This document shows, in pieces, positions 1 through 8,789 of a DNA stretch of 45,049 nt (within the stretch, counting starts at the first letter, position 1; each line of letters starts with the position of its first letter). Under the pieces are notes generated by a model. The model was not told the origin of the DNA and made no database searches. It saw only the letters and a list, made by a program, of their open reading frames with translations. The stretch spans positions 1 to 45,049 of the forward strand of contig JAIETR010000017.1 in assembly GCA_019745075.1 (NCBI GenBank). Direction: 5' to 3'. Position numbers and translations under genes: made by a program. This stretch comes from Qipengyuania sp. Its GTDB lineage: Bacteria > Pseudomonadota > Alphaproteobacteria > Sphingomonadales > Sphingomonadaceae.

Positions 1-3000
1 ACTGCTAGGCCCGCGCTCATTATGGGCCTGATGGACACCGAGTTGCGGTTGGCCTGCGATTTCTGAACTGCTAGGCCAACCGTTTCAGGCGAATACCCTG
101 ATGGGCGGTTGCGGTTGGCCTGCGATTTCTGAACTGCTAGGCCGCTCACCGGCAAGAACATCAGCTGGTATGGGTTGCGGTTGGCCTGCGATTTCTGAAC
201 TGCTAGGCCAACTGGATCATGCCGCACCGGCTCGTGGTCGGTTGCGGTTGGCCTGCGATTTCTGAACTGCTAGGCCCGCGCTCATTATGGGCCTGATGGA
301 CACCGAGTTGCGGTTGGCCTGCGATTTCTGAACTGCTAGGCCCAACAACAAGTTCTGGCGGTTGCGCGAGGAGTTGCGGTTGGCCTGCGATTTCTGAACT
401 GCTAGGCCGATGGACCTATGACTGAGTGGGTTCGTCTTGTTGCGGTTGGCCTGCGATTTCTGAACTGCTAGGCCTCAGCGTCGTGGTGGCAATGTCGCCC
501 ACCAGTTGCGGTTGGCCTGCGATTTCTGAACTGCTAGGCCGAGCGTCATGCCGTGCTGCTGGTTGAGCAAGTTGCGGTTGGCCTGCGATTTCTGAACTGC
601 TAGGCCGCCGTTTACGGCTACCGACCGGGCCGTCCTGTTGCGGTTGGCCTGCGATTTCTGAACTGCTAGGCCCGGCGCGAGAACCAGGCTCAGCAGGTGG
701 TCGTTGCGGTTGGCCTGCGATTTCTGAACTGCTAGGCCTGGCGATGCTGATCGGATAGGTAACGGCGTGTTGCGGTTGGCCTGCGATTTCTGAACTGCTA
801 GGCCTGGCGATGGTGTCGGTTGCGCGTGTGCCAGGTTGCGGTTGGCCTGCGATTTCTGAACTGCTAGGCCGATCACGGTGCGGCCGCGTGCCCCTGCGCC
901 GTTGCGGTTGGCCTGCGATTTCTGAACTGCTAGGCCAGGTAATGCAACGGGGCACAAGTCAATTGAGTTGCGGTTGGCCTGCGATTTCTGAACTGCTAGG
1001 CCGTTCTCGACCCCGTACCAGAAGTCGATGTAGTTGCGGTTGGCCTGCGATTTCTGAACTGCTAGGCCTCGCGAAGATACATCCGCCCTGGCGTCTCGGT
1101 TGCGGTTGGCCTGCGATTTCTGAACTGCTAGGCCGTTGCCGATATAGTCGCGCGTCGGCGCGAGGTTGCGGTTGGCCTGCGATTTCTGAACTGCTAGGCC
1201 ACCCTGAAACTTCTTCTCGTCGCCAAGGTTGTTGCGGTTGGCCTGCGATTTCTGAACTGCTAGGCCGCTCTCTGTGAGCAGGATCAAGTGCGCCATGTTG
1301 CGGTTGGCCTGCGATTTCTGAACTGCTAGGCCCGTCGTGGCCAATTACCAGCGTTTCGCCGCGTTGCGGTTGGCCTGCGATTTCTGAACTGCTAGGCCTC
1401 GGGGCATTCTGCGCCGCGCCGCCAAGCGGTTGCGGTTGGCCTGCGATTTCTGAACTGCTAGGCCGATGACGGCAAGCGCTGCCCAAAGCTGCAAGTTGCG
1501 GTTGGCCTGCGATTTCTGAACTGCTAGGCCGGGGCGCTTTCGCGCTCAACGGTCCTTAAAGTTGCGGTTGGCCTGCGATTTCTGAACTGCTAGGCCGCAC
1601 ACGGCCATCGGGCCTGATCTCGATCTGTTGCGGTTGGCCTGCGATTTCTGAACTGCTAGGCCCACCACCAGCAGCGCCAGAAATCGGCTCATGTTGCGGT
1701 TGGCCTGCGATTTCTGAACTGCTAGGCCGCGTTCGATCGGCTTCGACTGACCGCGATAGTTGCGGTTGGCCTGCGATTTCTGAACTGCTAGGCCATGGGC
1801 GTGACAGGCGAAAGCGCGGCCTATGTTGCGGTTGGCCTGCGATTTCTGAACTGCTAGGCCCTCGATTGTGACCTCGAACGATACACCGGGGTTGCGGTTG
1901 GCCTGCGATTTCTGAACTGCTAGGCCCTGCAGCTCGTCCGCGAACATCCTCCCCATGTTGCGGTTGGCCTGCGATTTCTGAACTTCTAGGCCCAATGGGC
2001 CCGGCTGGACTGCAAGCGATCGGTTGCGGTTGGCCTGCGATTTCTGAACTGCTAGGCCCCAGGCGATCCTCGGCCGGGCTTGCGCCTCGTTGCGGTTGGC
2101 CTGCGATTTCTGAACTGCTAGGCCCTTGCTCTTGTCGACCTCGATCGCCTCAGTGTTGCGGTTGGCCTGCGATTTCTGAACTGCTAGGCCGACCGGACGC
2201 GTCACCCGCTCCACGAAATCGTTGCGGTTGGCCTGCGATTTCTGAACTGCTAGGCCTCACCATGCCAGATGGACGCACGGCTACAGTTGCGGTTGGCCTG
2301 CGATTTCTGAACTGCTAGGCCCTTCGATTGCGCGCTCCAGCGCCGAGAAGGGTTGCGGTTGGCCTGCGATTTCTGAACTGCTAGGCCCCTGCGTTCCGGT
2401 TCCGGGTGTTGGTATGGGTTGCGGTTGGCCTGCGATTTCTGAACTGCTAGGCCTCTCGGCCGGACTGGGCCCGGAGGTCGCTCGTTGCGGTTGGCCTGCG
2501 ATTTCTGAACTGCTAGGCCAGGCGATTGCGCGTCAAACCGCCGGCACGTGTTGCGGTTGGCCTGCGATTTCTGAACTGCTAGGCCCCAACTGGCAGGGCT
2601 TCGCGGCCGCGCTGTGGTTGCGGTTGGCCTGCGATTTCTGAACTGCTAGGCCCCAGGATGTTTATGTCCAGTTCGCTCAGACGTTGCGGTTGGCCTGCGA
2701 TTTCTGAACTGCTAGGCCCCAAGGTAAGCCGAGCGGAGAGCTTCGGCGGTTGCGGTTGGCCTGCGATTTCTGAACTGCTAGGCCGGCGCTCGGCGAGCGC
2801 CCACTATCCGACGAGTTGCGGTTGGCCTGCGATTTCTGAACTGCTAGGCCTCGGCATTGCATTGATGTTATGCGGCGCCAGTTGCGGTTGGCCTGCGATT
2901 TCTGAACTGCTAGGCCACGCTGGACGTAGAGCTGCGCCCGGCTGAAGTTGCGGTTGGCCTGCGATTTCTGAACTGCTAGGCCTTTCACCTATACCGATTC

Positions 3001-3312
3001 GCATAGCAGGAAGTTGCGGTTGGCCTGCGATTTCTGAACTGCTAGGCCCCTCGCTGCGGGTGTGGCGCTCGACGATCAGTTGCGGTTGGCCTGCGATTTC
3101 TGAACTGCTAGGCCGTCGAGCAGTATCTTGCGGTCCCCCTCATCGTTGCGGTTGGCCTGCGATTTCTGAACTGCTAGGCCCGCGACCGCCAGCTCATGGA
3201 ACAGTTCGAAGTTGCGGTTGGCCTGCGATTTCTGAACTGCTAGGCCACTTCGATGAACCTGACGAAGCAGTCCCTCGTTGCGGTTGGCCTGCGATTTCTG
3301 AACTGCTAGGCC
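1..3312 (+). CRISPR. Type II-C CRISPR array (left end outside window)
   Basis: A 36-bp direct repeat starting GTTGCGGTTGGCCTGCGATT and ending TCTGAACTGCTAGGCC recurs about every 66 bp. There are 50 complete copies (first at 42-77, last at 3277-3312); positions 1-11 are the tail of another copy, so the array continues to the left. Spacers are 30 nt except those at 210-240 and 2586-2616 (31 nt) and 2257-2285 (29 nt). The repeats look identical except the copy at 1957-1992, with G to T at 1985. The spacer at 12-41 is repeated exactly at 277-306. The anti-repeats upstream of cas9 are complementary to the plus-strand repeat, so crRNAs should read on the plus strand, toward the cas genes. No leader is visible; it may lie left of the window, or the repeats may carry promoters, as known in Neisseria type II-C loci. 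Long frames across the array are artefacts of the repeat. Confidence 0.99.
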
Positions 3313-3359
3313 GGATGCCTCGATATCCTGTTGTCGACAAACAGGAAATTGAAGCATCC
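3313..3359. other. Nested inverted repeat between the last CRISPR repeat and cas2
   Basis: Outer arms GGATGC (3313-3318) and GCATCC (3354-3359) enclose an inner stem TCCTGTT (3326-3332) / AACAGGA (3340-3346) around GTCGAC. It lies 25 bp from the cas2 stop codon. It could end pre-crRNA or cas transcription, or mark the array boundary. There is no clear T-run on either strand, so a terminator role is only a guess. Confidence 0.5.
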
Positions 3360-3384
3360 GGTCAGCATATTTCCCCAGACAAAA

Positions 3385-3690
3385 TCAGAACATGGCAAGC
3401 TGGTCGGGATTCTTGCGCGGTCTTTTGCGGCGCTGGCTCGCGAATCGGACGATACTCTCGTACTGCCGGTCGGTGAAGGTGAGGACATGCACGTCACCCT
3501 TTTCCGGCAGGCTGGCCTCGATTCGCCTGAGATAGCTCTCGTAGGCATCCTTGCCGTTGCAAAAGCGAGCATAGACGGAAAACTGGCTCATCTCAAAGCC
3601 CTCGTCGAGCAGGAATTCCCGGAACTCGGTCGCCTCGCGCATCTGCTTCTTGGTGCCCACCGGCAGGTCGAACATGACGAAGATCCACAT
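3385..3690 (-). CDS. cas2: CRISPR-associated endoribonuclease Cas2
   Basis: Cas2 is the small scaffold protein of the Cas1-Cas2 spacer-integration complex. The 101-residue product begins MWIFVMFDLPVGTKKQ: the first beta strand followed by the conserved Asp of the ferredoxin-like fold (D9). The middle (FSVYARFC, then a region rich in charged residues, then VHVLTFTDRQY) fits the Cas2 family, as does the length. A longer in-frame start at 3771 would overlap the end of cas1; the ATG at 3690 gives the canonical N-terminus, 38 bp after the cas1 stop. It is the last gene of the cas9-cas1-cas2 set, next to the array. With no csn2 or cas4 present, the locus is subtype II-C. Confidence 0.96.
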   Translation of the reverse strand: MWIFVMFDLPVGTKKQMREATEFREFLLDEGFEMSQFSVYARFCNGKDAYESYLRRIEASLPEKGDVHVLTFTDRQYESIVRFASQRRKRPRKNPDQLAMF

Positions 3691-3728
3691 CAGCCGATAT
3701 CCGCTCAGATGTGCCGCATCGCTCGCGC

Positions 3729-4664
3729 TCACGGCTCGCCGCTGTCGTCGACCTGGCCGGCAGAGGCCCATTCGATCGCGGTCGGCGGCTGGAACAACGC
3801 CAACTCAGGACGGCCGGTCTCGAACGCGCGGGCAAGCGATTGGGCAAGCCGCGCGGCGGCCATCGAAACGGGCGACGCCTCTCCCGCAATCGTCAGGTCG
3901 AAGGCAATCAGGCGCGCGAAGCGGCGTTTCAGCGGCGAGTCGAGTGTTTCGACGCCGTCGCGTTTCATGCTTTCGGCCAACGCGTCGACCAGCGGCCGGA
4001 ATGGTTCGACGAGGTCGTCGGCCAATGCGAAGGCGTTGCCGCGGTTGGAGTGCTGGATACCCATAGTCGGATGCAGCCCGGCGGCCACCACGGCGCGAGC
4101 GCAGGTGGCGCGCATCACCGCATAGCCGTAGTTGAGCAGGCCGTTGACGCCACCAGCGTCCCGGTCGCGCCGGAACTCGGACCCCATCAGCAGCGGCCAA
4201 TAACGGCGCGCCGCCTGCGCTTCCAGGTTCTCCTTGTCGCCCGAGCTGACGCGCCGGGCCATGAAGGGGAACGCCTCCGCGCCGGCCACGCCGCGCGCCG
4301 CGAGGAGCGATCCCTGCATCAGAATCTTGGCCGAGACGATCTGCCGCCAGAGCTGCTTCACCAGCGGCCTGGAAGCGGAGAGTTGCGCTTGCATCCGGGC
4401 GTTTTGGGCGTGATGACCCTCGAGCGGCAGGGTGACGGCAATGGGGGAATGATTGGAGGCGCAGAATACGATTGGCGCGCCGCGCTCGGCGAGGCGGGCG
4501 ACGAGGTTGCCGCTCCAGGTCGCACCGTGGGCATGGACGATGACGGCGTGGATATCGTCGAGCGCGACACGACCGACCTCTTCGCTGTCCTTCTCGACCA
4601 TCAGGAAGCCGCGATGGGCCGAGAGGTGCAGGCCGTCGGTGGCGATATCGACGATCCGCTCCAT
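3729..4664 (-). CDS. cas1: CRISPR-associated endonuclease Cas1 (type II)
   Basis: Cas1 is the metal-dependent integrase that inserts new spacers together with Cas2. The 311 residues are typical for type II Cas1. The expected acidic/histidine metal site is visible: E148 (in NLEAQAARRYW), H205 (in MGIQHSNRGN) and E220 (in DDLVEPFRPL). The N-terminal beta domain contains VALDDIHAVIV, the usual position for the strand-rich dimer domain. The start codon is 15 bp after the cas9 stop on the same strand, with a purine-rich GGGAGA stretch upstream, so cas9 and cas1 are probably co-transcribed. The frame is intact and the catalytic residues are all present, so adaptation may still work. Confidence 0.98.
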   Translation of the reverse strand: MERIVDIATDGLHLSAHRGFLMVEKDSEEVGRVALDDIHAVIVHAHGATWSGNLVARLAERGAPIVFCASNHSPIAVTLPLEGHHAQNARMQAQLSASRPLVKQLWRQIVSAKILMQGSLLAARGVAGAEAFPFMARRVSSGDKENLEAQAARRYWPLLMGSEFRRDRDAGGVNGLLNYGYAVMRATCARAVVAAGLHPTMGIQHSNRGNAFALADDLVEPFRPLVDALAESMKRDGVETLDSPLKRRFARLIAFDLTIAGEASPVSMAAARLAQSLARAFETGRPELALFQPPTAIEWASAGQVDDSGEP

Positions 4665-4679
4665 CCCCCGCGTCTCCCG

Positions 4680-7600
4680 CTACTCGCGCGGTCCGGGGTC
4701 GAAGACGCGGCCGAGCGGGTCGATACGGACCTGGCGGGCTCGGAGTCCCTTCAACCCTCCCGCGGACGAAAGGACATATTTGAAAGGATCGACATCGTTG
4801 GGCGCGGCGTCTCGCGCCTTCAGCGCTCCCGCTTCGTTATCCCCTGCGAGGGCAATCGTGCCGATGGTCGAGAATTTCACCACTCGCACTATTTGCGGAG
4901 GCCCTCCGTTCCGTTCGATTGCCAGAATATCGTTCTGGCGCAGGCTCAGCATTTTCTTGGCCGCAGGATGGGGGCGACGATCCTGCTGATCGCTCCGATG
5001 CGCATCGAACATGGATACGATGTCCGATGTCCATTTTCCGTTCGGCAGCCGCCACACGTCGAAGCGGGCGTTGGCGTCTCCCTTGTAGGCCTTGTAGGCG
5101 CGTCCCTGCCGGTCGCGGATCGCGATGACGTTCAGCGGCTCGCGCACGCGGACGCGGCGGATGCCCCTGAACACCGGGTGCTCCTTGGAAAAGCGTGCCA
5201 GCGCTTGCTCGAAGTCCTTGCCTGAGCGGTCACGCGTGGCCCCGTAGAGTGCATCGCGCAGCTCGGCGTCGGGGATGCGTTGCGGATCGGTGAGGTCGCC
5301 CGGCTTGAGGCTCATGAAGGGCACGCGGTGGACGACGATCGGAGTCTTGCCGTCGGCGGCGATTTCGCCGGTCAGGCCATAGGCCGTGTCGTTGTGCAGC
5401 CGACCTGCGGTAATGTCGCGGTACTTCGACGGGCCGCCCTTGCGGCCATGATCGGGCTTGTGGCTGACCGTCACGCGCGCGAGCTTGTTGTTGAGTTCTT
5501 GAAGATAGCCGGGCCATGGTTCCGGCAACCCTTCAAACATGCGATCGAGATCTTTGTTCTCCGCCCGTCCGGCAGCCTCAGCGATGCGCATAAGCAACGC
5601 CTCGGAAGTGACTGCGCACACGTAGGCATCGATCGCGTGATGACGATGATCGAGGCGATTTTTCGGGGCGTTGCTGTTCTTGTTCTCAACAAATTTGCTG
5701 TCGTCCAAAACGTCGTTGAGCGCCCATAGCCGTCGCAGCATCGCCGTCATCCGCCCAGGCACGACATATACGCGACCTTCATCTTTGGTCGCATAAAGGC
5801 TTCGCAGGTATTTCCCGGCGAGCCGTGACAGATACTGAGTGTCGGTCAACTGGCGGGCGAGAAAACCTTTCTCTCCATTTACGCGCTCCATTGCGTCAGG
5901 CCCGAAACGCCATTGTTTCGATTTGTGCATCCGCGCGACCTGATCACTGATCCGATCCCAGCGTTCGGGATCGACGTGCGGTGGGCCCCATTTCTCATAG
6001 GGCGTCTTGTTGCCTTTCGCTCGATTGCAATTTCGATGCGCGACTACCTTGTTGCCTGCGCTGTCATCCAACGACCGCGAATATGGAATAATGTGATCGA
6101 TATCCACCTCGTCCGAAAACAGCATCGCGATCCCGATCGTTCTGTTGGGATCGCCGCAATAGGGACAGCGGCGATCCAGCAGATTGCCAGGGTTCAGTTC
6201 TTCCCAAAGCTTGAGTTTGGCACGGTTCGCTCCGTTATCGTCGGCCACGGGGTCGCCAATCGGGTTGCCGTCCCCATCGACGCCGAGCAGCGCGCGCGAA
6301 CGCCGCTGTGCGTCCTGCGTATCCTTGCCGATGCGCTTCTTGTGTTCGTCCTTTTGTTTTTTGTTGAGCTTCAACTCGCGCGCCAGTTCGACCACGATCT
6401 GGTCCGGCCGGCCATGGACGGCGATGATCGCGTTGACCAGCTTTTCGAGCTGGCGCATCCCGATATGGACGGTGGGGTTGGTGATCTTGCCGAACCGGCG
6501 CTCCTTCTCGTCGCCATATTCCTCCTTGCCCGGCGCGATCTCGCGAGTGAGGATTTCACCATAATAGGGCAGGCGATCGTGCACGAGACCGTCCCGGAAG
6601 TCGCTGTGCGAGCGCCCGAAAGCGATCTCGACCGCTTCGTTGTAGGTGACGGGCCGACGCTTGCCATCCTCCAGCTCGAAGCTCTCGTTCTTCAGAGCGT
6701 CCAGCAGCCGCGTTGTCGCTGTCTTTCCGAAGCGCCCATAGCCTTCGGGCAGGCGCGCATTCGCCACTGCTTCGGCAGTCGCGTCGTCCAGCCCGTATTC
6801 GGACTTGAGCCAGCCCAGCAGAACTTCCGGATTCTCTTCGTTCCGCAGCCGGTCAATGATCCTGAGTTGCTCGTCGAGCCCGAAATGCAGCCAGTCGTTG
6901 CCGAAGCGCTTCTTGCTGCTCATTTCGGCGCGGACCTCGTCGCCGATTAATTCCTTGCGGCTCTCGCTCTCCTTGTTGAACCGTTCGCCCTCCGCGAGCT
7001 TGAGAACCTTCTCGGCGAGCGTCTCGAACTTGATCGCTTTCTTCTCCTGCAGCGTTTTGACGAGGCGGTCTCGCTCGTCCAGCGTGAGCGCTCGGTCGGC
7101 CGCGCCCGCCGAAACGACGCGCAACTGGTTGACCTCCTCATAGAGCCGTCGCTGCTGGAACAAAGGGTGCGCCTTGGGCAAGCGACGCTCATCTGCCGGC
7201 ACGCCGCTCATGCCCCCGAAAGTGCAATAGCCTACCTGCTGCTCCTTCAAGGGCCGCTGGAAGAACAGGATGCGATAGAGCGCATCGCGCGCTTCCTTGG
7301 GATCCCAACCGTTCTCGCGCTTCGTCAGCCTGGCATCCAGCTGCCGCCAAGTCAGCGTGCTTTCGGTCATCAGTGTGGGATAGTGTTTGGACTGTTCGTC
7401 CCATATTCGTTGAAACTCATGTGCGATATCCGAGCGCTGCGGATAGAAATCGTATTCTTGGTTGTCGCTGTCGAGGCGCACCCGCTTGACGGGGCGCCCG
7501 GCAAGAAACTCGCCGAGCGTATCGGCCCCGTCCTCCGCCATTGCCTGAACGAGCTCTCGCGCACCGCTGGCGATCTTGCCTTCCTCTCCCGGCTTCGCCT

Positions 7601-8009
7601 TGCGATCCGCCTTGCGGTTCGACTTGAATCCGCGTCGCTGGTTGAGGTGGAACAATGCGCGGCCGATCTCGTGTGGCTCCAGCTTCTCGTTCAGTGCCCT
7701 GGCCCGCAGCGTGTAGGGGTCGCTTTCGGCGACCAGCTTCGCTTCGTCCGCGTTGGCGGGCATGAGCCCGTGCTCGATCAGTGTCTTGAGGAAAGCGGAG
7801 CGCCGCCCCAGGTAGCGATCGCGCCGCCGCCGCATCGCCCGGGCTTGACGTCGTTCCACCGCCAAAGACGTTCCAGATTTGGAATCGCGACCTGCGCCGC
7901 TCGGCGAATAGCCAAAAATACGCACACCGACATCGACGATCCGCTTGTCGTCTTCGATCAGGCACCAGCCGATGCTGTTGGTGCCGATGTCCAGGCCAAG
8001 TCTTTTCAT
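4680..8009 (-). CDS. cas9: CRISPR-associated endonuclease Cas9 (type II-C)
   Basis: RNA-guided DNA endonuclease of 1109 residues, in the compact II-C size class. Visible parts in order: RuvC-I (MKRLGLDIGTNSIGW, D7); arginine-rich bridge helix (about residues 52-70, RRQARAMRRRRDRYLGRR); alpha-helical recognition lobe; RuvC-II (IVVELAREL, E541); an HNH domain with CxxC at 615-618 and the DIDHIIP motif (H639), then HRNCNRAKGNK; RuvC-III (HRHHAIDAY, H791 and D794); then the C-terminal PAM-interacting region. All nuclease residues appear intact. The ATG at 8009 is preferred over an in-frame upstream start because it begins at the RuvC-I motif and has a strong GGGGGAGG ribosome site about 10 bp upstream. 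Its leader contains a tracrRNA-like anti-repeat (8224-8260). The PAM cannot be read from sequence alone. Confidence 0.98.
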   Translation of the reverse strand: MKRLGLDIGTNSIGWCLIEDDKRIVDVGVRIFGYSPSGAGRDSKSGTSLAVERRQARAMRRRRDRYLGRRSAFLKTLIEHGLMPANADEAKLVAESDPYTLRARALNEKLEPHEIGRALFHLNQRRGFKSNRKADRKAKPGEEGKIASGARELVQAMAEDGADTLGEFLAGRPVKRVRLDSDNQEYDFYPQRSDIAHEFQRIWDEQSKHYPTLMTESTLTWRQLDARLTKRENGWDPKEARDALYRILFFQRPLKEQQVGYCTFGGMSGVPADERRLPKAHPLFQQRRLYEEVNQLRVVSAGAADRALTLDERDRLVKTLQEKKAIKFETLAEKVLKLAEGERFNKESESRKELIGDEVRAEMSSKKRFGNDWLHFGLDEQLRIIDRLRNEENPEVLLGWLKSEYGLDDATAEAVANARLPEGYGRFGKTATTRLLDALKNESFELEDGKRRPVTYNEAVEIAFGRSHSDFRDGLVHDRLPYYGEILTREIAPGKEEYGDEKERRFGKITNPTVHIGMRQLEKLVNAIIAVHGRPDQIVVELARELKLNKKQKDEHKKRIGKDTQDAQRRSRALLGVDGDGNPIGDPVADDNGANRAKLKLWEELNPGNLLDRRCPYCGDPNRTIGIAMLFSDEVDIDHIIPYSRSLDDSAGNKVVAHRNCNRAKGNKTPYEKWGPPHVDPERWDRISDQVARMHKSKQWRFGPDAMERVNGEKGFLARQLTDTQYLSRLAGKYLRSLYATKDEGRVYVVPGRMTAMLRRLWALNDVLDDSKFVENKNSNAPKNRLDHRHHAIDAYVCAVTSEALLMRIAEAAGRAENKDLDRMFEGLPEPWPGYLQELNNKLARVTVSHKPDHGRKGGPSKYRDITAGRLHNDTAYGLTGEIAADGKTPIVVHRVPFMSLKPGDLTDPQRIPDAELRDALYGATRDRSGKDFEQALARFSKEHPVFRGIRRVRVREPLNVIAIRDRQGRAYKAYKGDANARFDVWRLPNGKWTSDIVSMFDAHRSDQQDRRPHPAAKKMLSLRQNDILAIERNGGPPQIVRVVKFSTIGTIALAGDNEAGALKARDAAPNDVDPFKYVLSSAGGLKGLRARQVRIDPLGRVFDPGPRE

Positions 8010-8160
8010 CTGCTTGAAGCCTCCCCCTGCAAAGGAGAACGGACGATTCCGCATCCGCCCTCCTCGTCGTTTCCCCGTACCCGGCCACAGGATTGTAGAT
8101 CGCTGTGGCGCAGCTCCGATAGCAAAGCTTAATCTCAATCAATCCCCTTGCTACGATTAC

Positions 8161-8260
8161 TTTCAATTTGCGAAGCAACGAAGGCACCCTTATGTGCGCC
8201 ACAGCGGCGCGCAACCGTAGCAAGTTGCGGTTGGACCGCATTTCTGAGCGCCAAGTGGCC
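8161..8260 (-). ncRNA. tracrRNA-like unit A (anti-repeat in the cas9 leader)
   Basis: The plus strand at 8224-8260 resembles the CRISPR repeat: GTTGCGGTTGG is identical, ATTTCTGA is identical and the last four bases GGCC match. Read on the minus strand it is therefore an anti-repeat that could pair with a plus-strand crRNA. Downstream (lower coordinates) are a hairpin GCGCC/GGCGC (8196-8210), an ATAAGGG motif (8187-8193 on the minus strand) also present in unit B, and a small TTGC/GCAA hairpin (8168-8178). No terminator with a T-run is evident. Transcription would run on into cas9, so this may be the 5' untranslated region of cas9 mRNA instead of a free tracrRNA. The 3' end given is approximate. 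Confidence 0.6.
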
Positions 8261-8317
8261 GTTGTGCTGTACCGCACGACGGCCACGACGGCGCCGTTGT
8301 TGGCCTGCAAGCTCGGA

Positions 8318-8362
8318 ACCGGCCGATGCTGTTGATGCATGTCCAAGACCAAGTCTTTTCAT
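8318..8362 (-). pseudogene. Relic of a duplicated cas9 5' end
   Basis: The 45 bp at 8318-8362 match the first codons of cas9 (7964-8009) at about 40 of 46 aligned positions. The ATG with the next 11 bases is identical and the later segment around GCCGATGCTGTTG is shared. A one-base insertion and a two-base deletion shift the frame: it reads MKRLGL as in Cas9 and then diverges. A purine-rich GGGAGGGGG stretch precedes the ATG, as at cas9. Similarity ends about 45 bp in. It lies between anti-repeat A and unit B, so it is probably debris from a duplication of the tracrRNA/cas9-start region. Confidence 0.7.
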
Positions 8363-8409
8363 GGACACCCCCTCCCGTGCATTCTCGCAGTGACGGGCTC
8401 GTGTGACAA

Positions 8410-8415
8410 TTGACT
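8410..8415 (+). promoter_or_regulatory. Possible -35 box for tracrRNA unit B
   Basis: TTGACT at 8410-8415 lies about 30 bp before the anti-repeat at 8444. At a 17-bp spacing the -10 position (8433-8438, GAAGCT) is poor. The element is suggestive only; the transcription start is unknown. Confidence 0.3.
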
Positions 8416-8435
8416 TTTGGATTGATTTGGCAGAA

Positions 8436-8525
8436 GCTGCGCGAGTTCAGAAATCGCGGGCCAGCTGTTAACAAGCAGCTTGACTGCACCAAATAAGGGC
8501 GGGGCTACGGCCCCGTCTTCATTTT
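8436..8525 (+). ncRNA. tracrRNA (unit B, best candidate)
   Basis: The plus strand at 8444-8472 is complementary to the CRISPR repeat. The core AGTTCAGAAATCGCGGGCCA matches the reverse complement of the repeat at 19 of 20 positions. The following GCTGTTAAC can pair with the first part of the repeat using G-U pairs and one bulge. Next come a nexus-like hairpin GCAG-CTTGA-CTGC (8475-8487), an ACCAAATAAGGG linker, and a terminator hairpin CGGGGC-TACG-GCCCCG (8500-8515) with a T-rich tail. This order (anti-repeat, nexus, terminator) is that of known tracrRNAs. It would pair with plus-strand crRNA for RNase III processing and Cas9 loading. It reads away from cas9, in the opposite direction to unit A. 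The 5' end is not defined. Confidence 0.82.
8500..8525 (+). terminator. Rho-independent terminator of tracrRNA unit B
   Basis: Six-base-pair GC stem (8500-8505 with 8510-8515), TACG tetraloop, then GTC TTC ATTTT. This defines the likely 3' end of unit B. The 264 bp from 8526 to the next gene hold nothing that I recognise. Confidence 0.75.
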
Positions 8526-8789
8526 GCCGCTGCCGGATTTGTCCACAGCCATCCGCAGCGTCTGGGGGCCAGATTGGGGGCCACTGCAAAACGCCTTCGT
8601 TCAAAACGCCGGACTTTCGCGCCTTTCAGACTGCTTTTGGCTTCCCGCTACCGCTCCAGCCCCGCCGATCCGGTTAGCGCTATCGCCGTGCCGATGGGGC
8701 GCCAGCATGTTCCCCCGAAATCGACCGGATAATCGGGGCCAGCCAAGGCTTTAACGCTTGCGAATTCGGCGTTTGCGGTTATCTCGCGG

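Noticed and set aside
1..3312. Self-targeting spacers against genes in this window.
   Set aside because: No spacer was seen by eye to match the rest of the window; a proper search of the genome and phage databases would be needed to settle targets.
416..3476. Many open frames across the CRISPR array with repeated peptides (PSSSEIAGQPQ, GLAVQKSQANRN, CGWPAISELLG).
   Set aside because: They arise because the 66-bp unit is a multiple of three and the repeat has no stop in several frames; no coding signal is present.
3711..8132. Long plus-strand frames opposite cas1 and cas9.
   Set aside because: The minus-strand frames encode unmistakable Cas1 and Cas9; the opposite frames are high-GC shadows.
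8135..8368. A 77-codon frame beginning MSMKRLGL as a second Cas9 or small regulator.
   Set aside because: Only the first few codons match Cas9; it then runs through the anti-repeat in the wrong frame, so it is treated as a relic.
8526..8789. A possible attachment site or tRNA remnant in the gap before pgl (GGGGGCCAGATTGGGGGCC).
   Set aside because: No tRNA fold, integrase or matching direct repeat at the other end of the CRISPR locus was seen.
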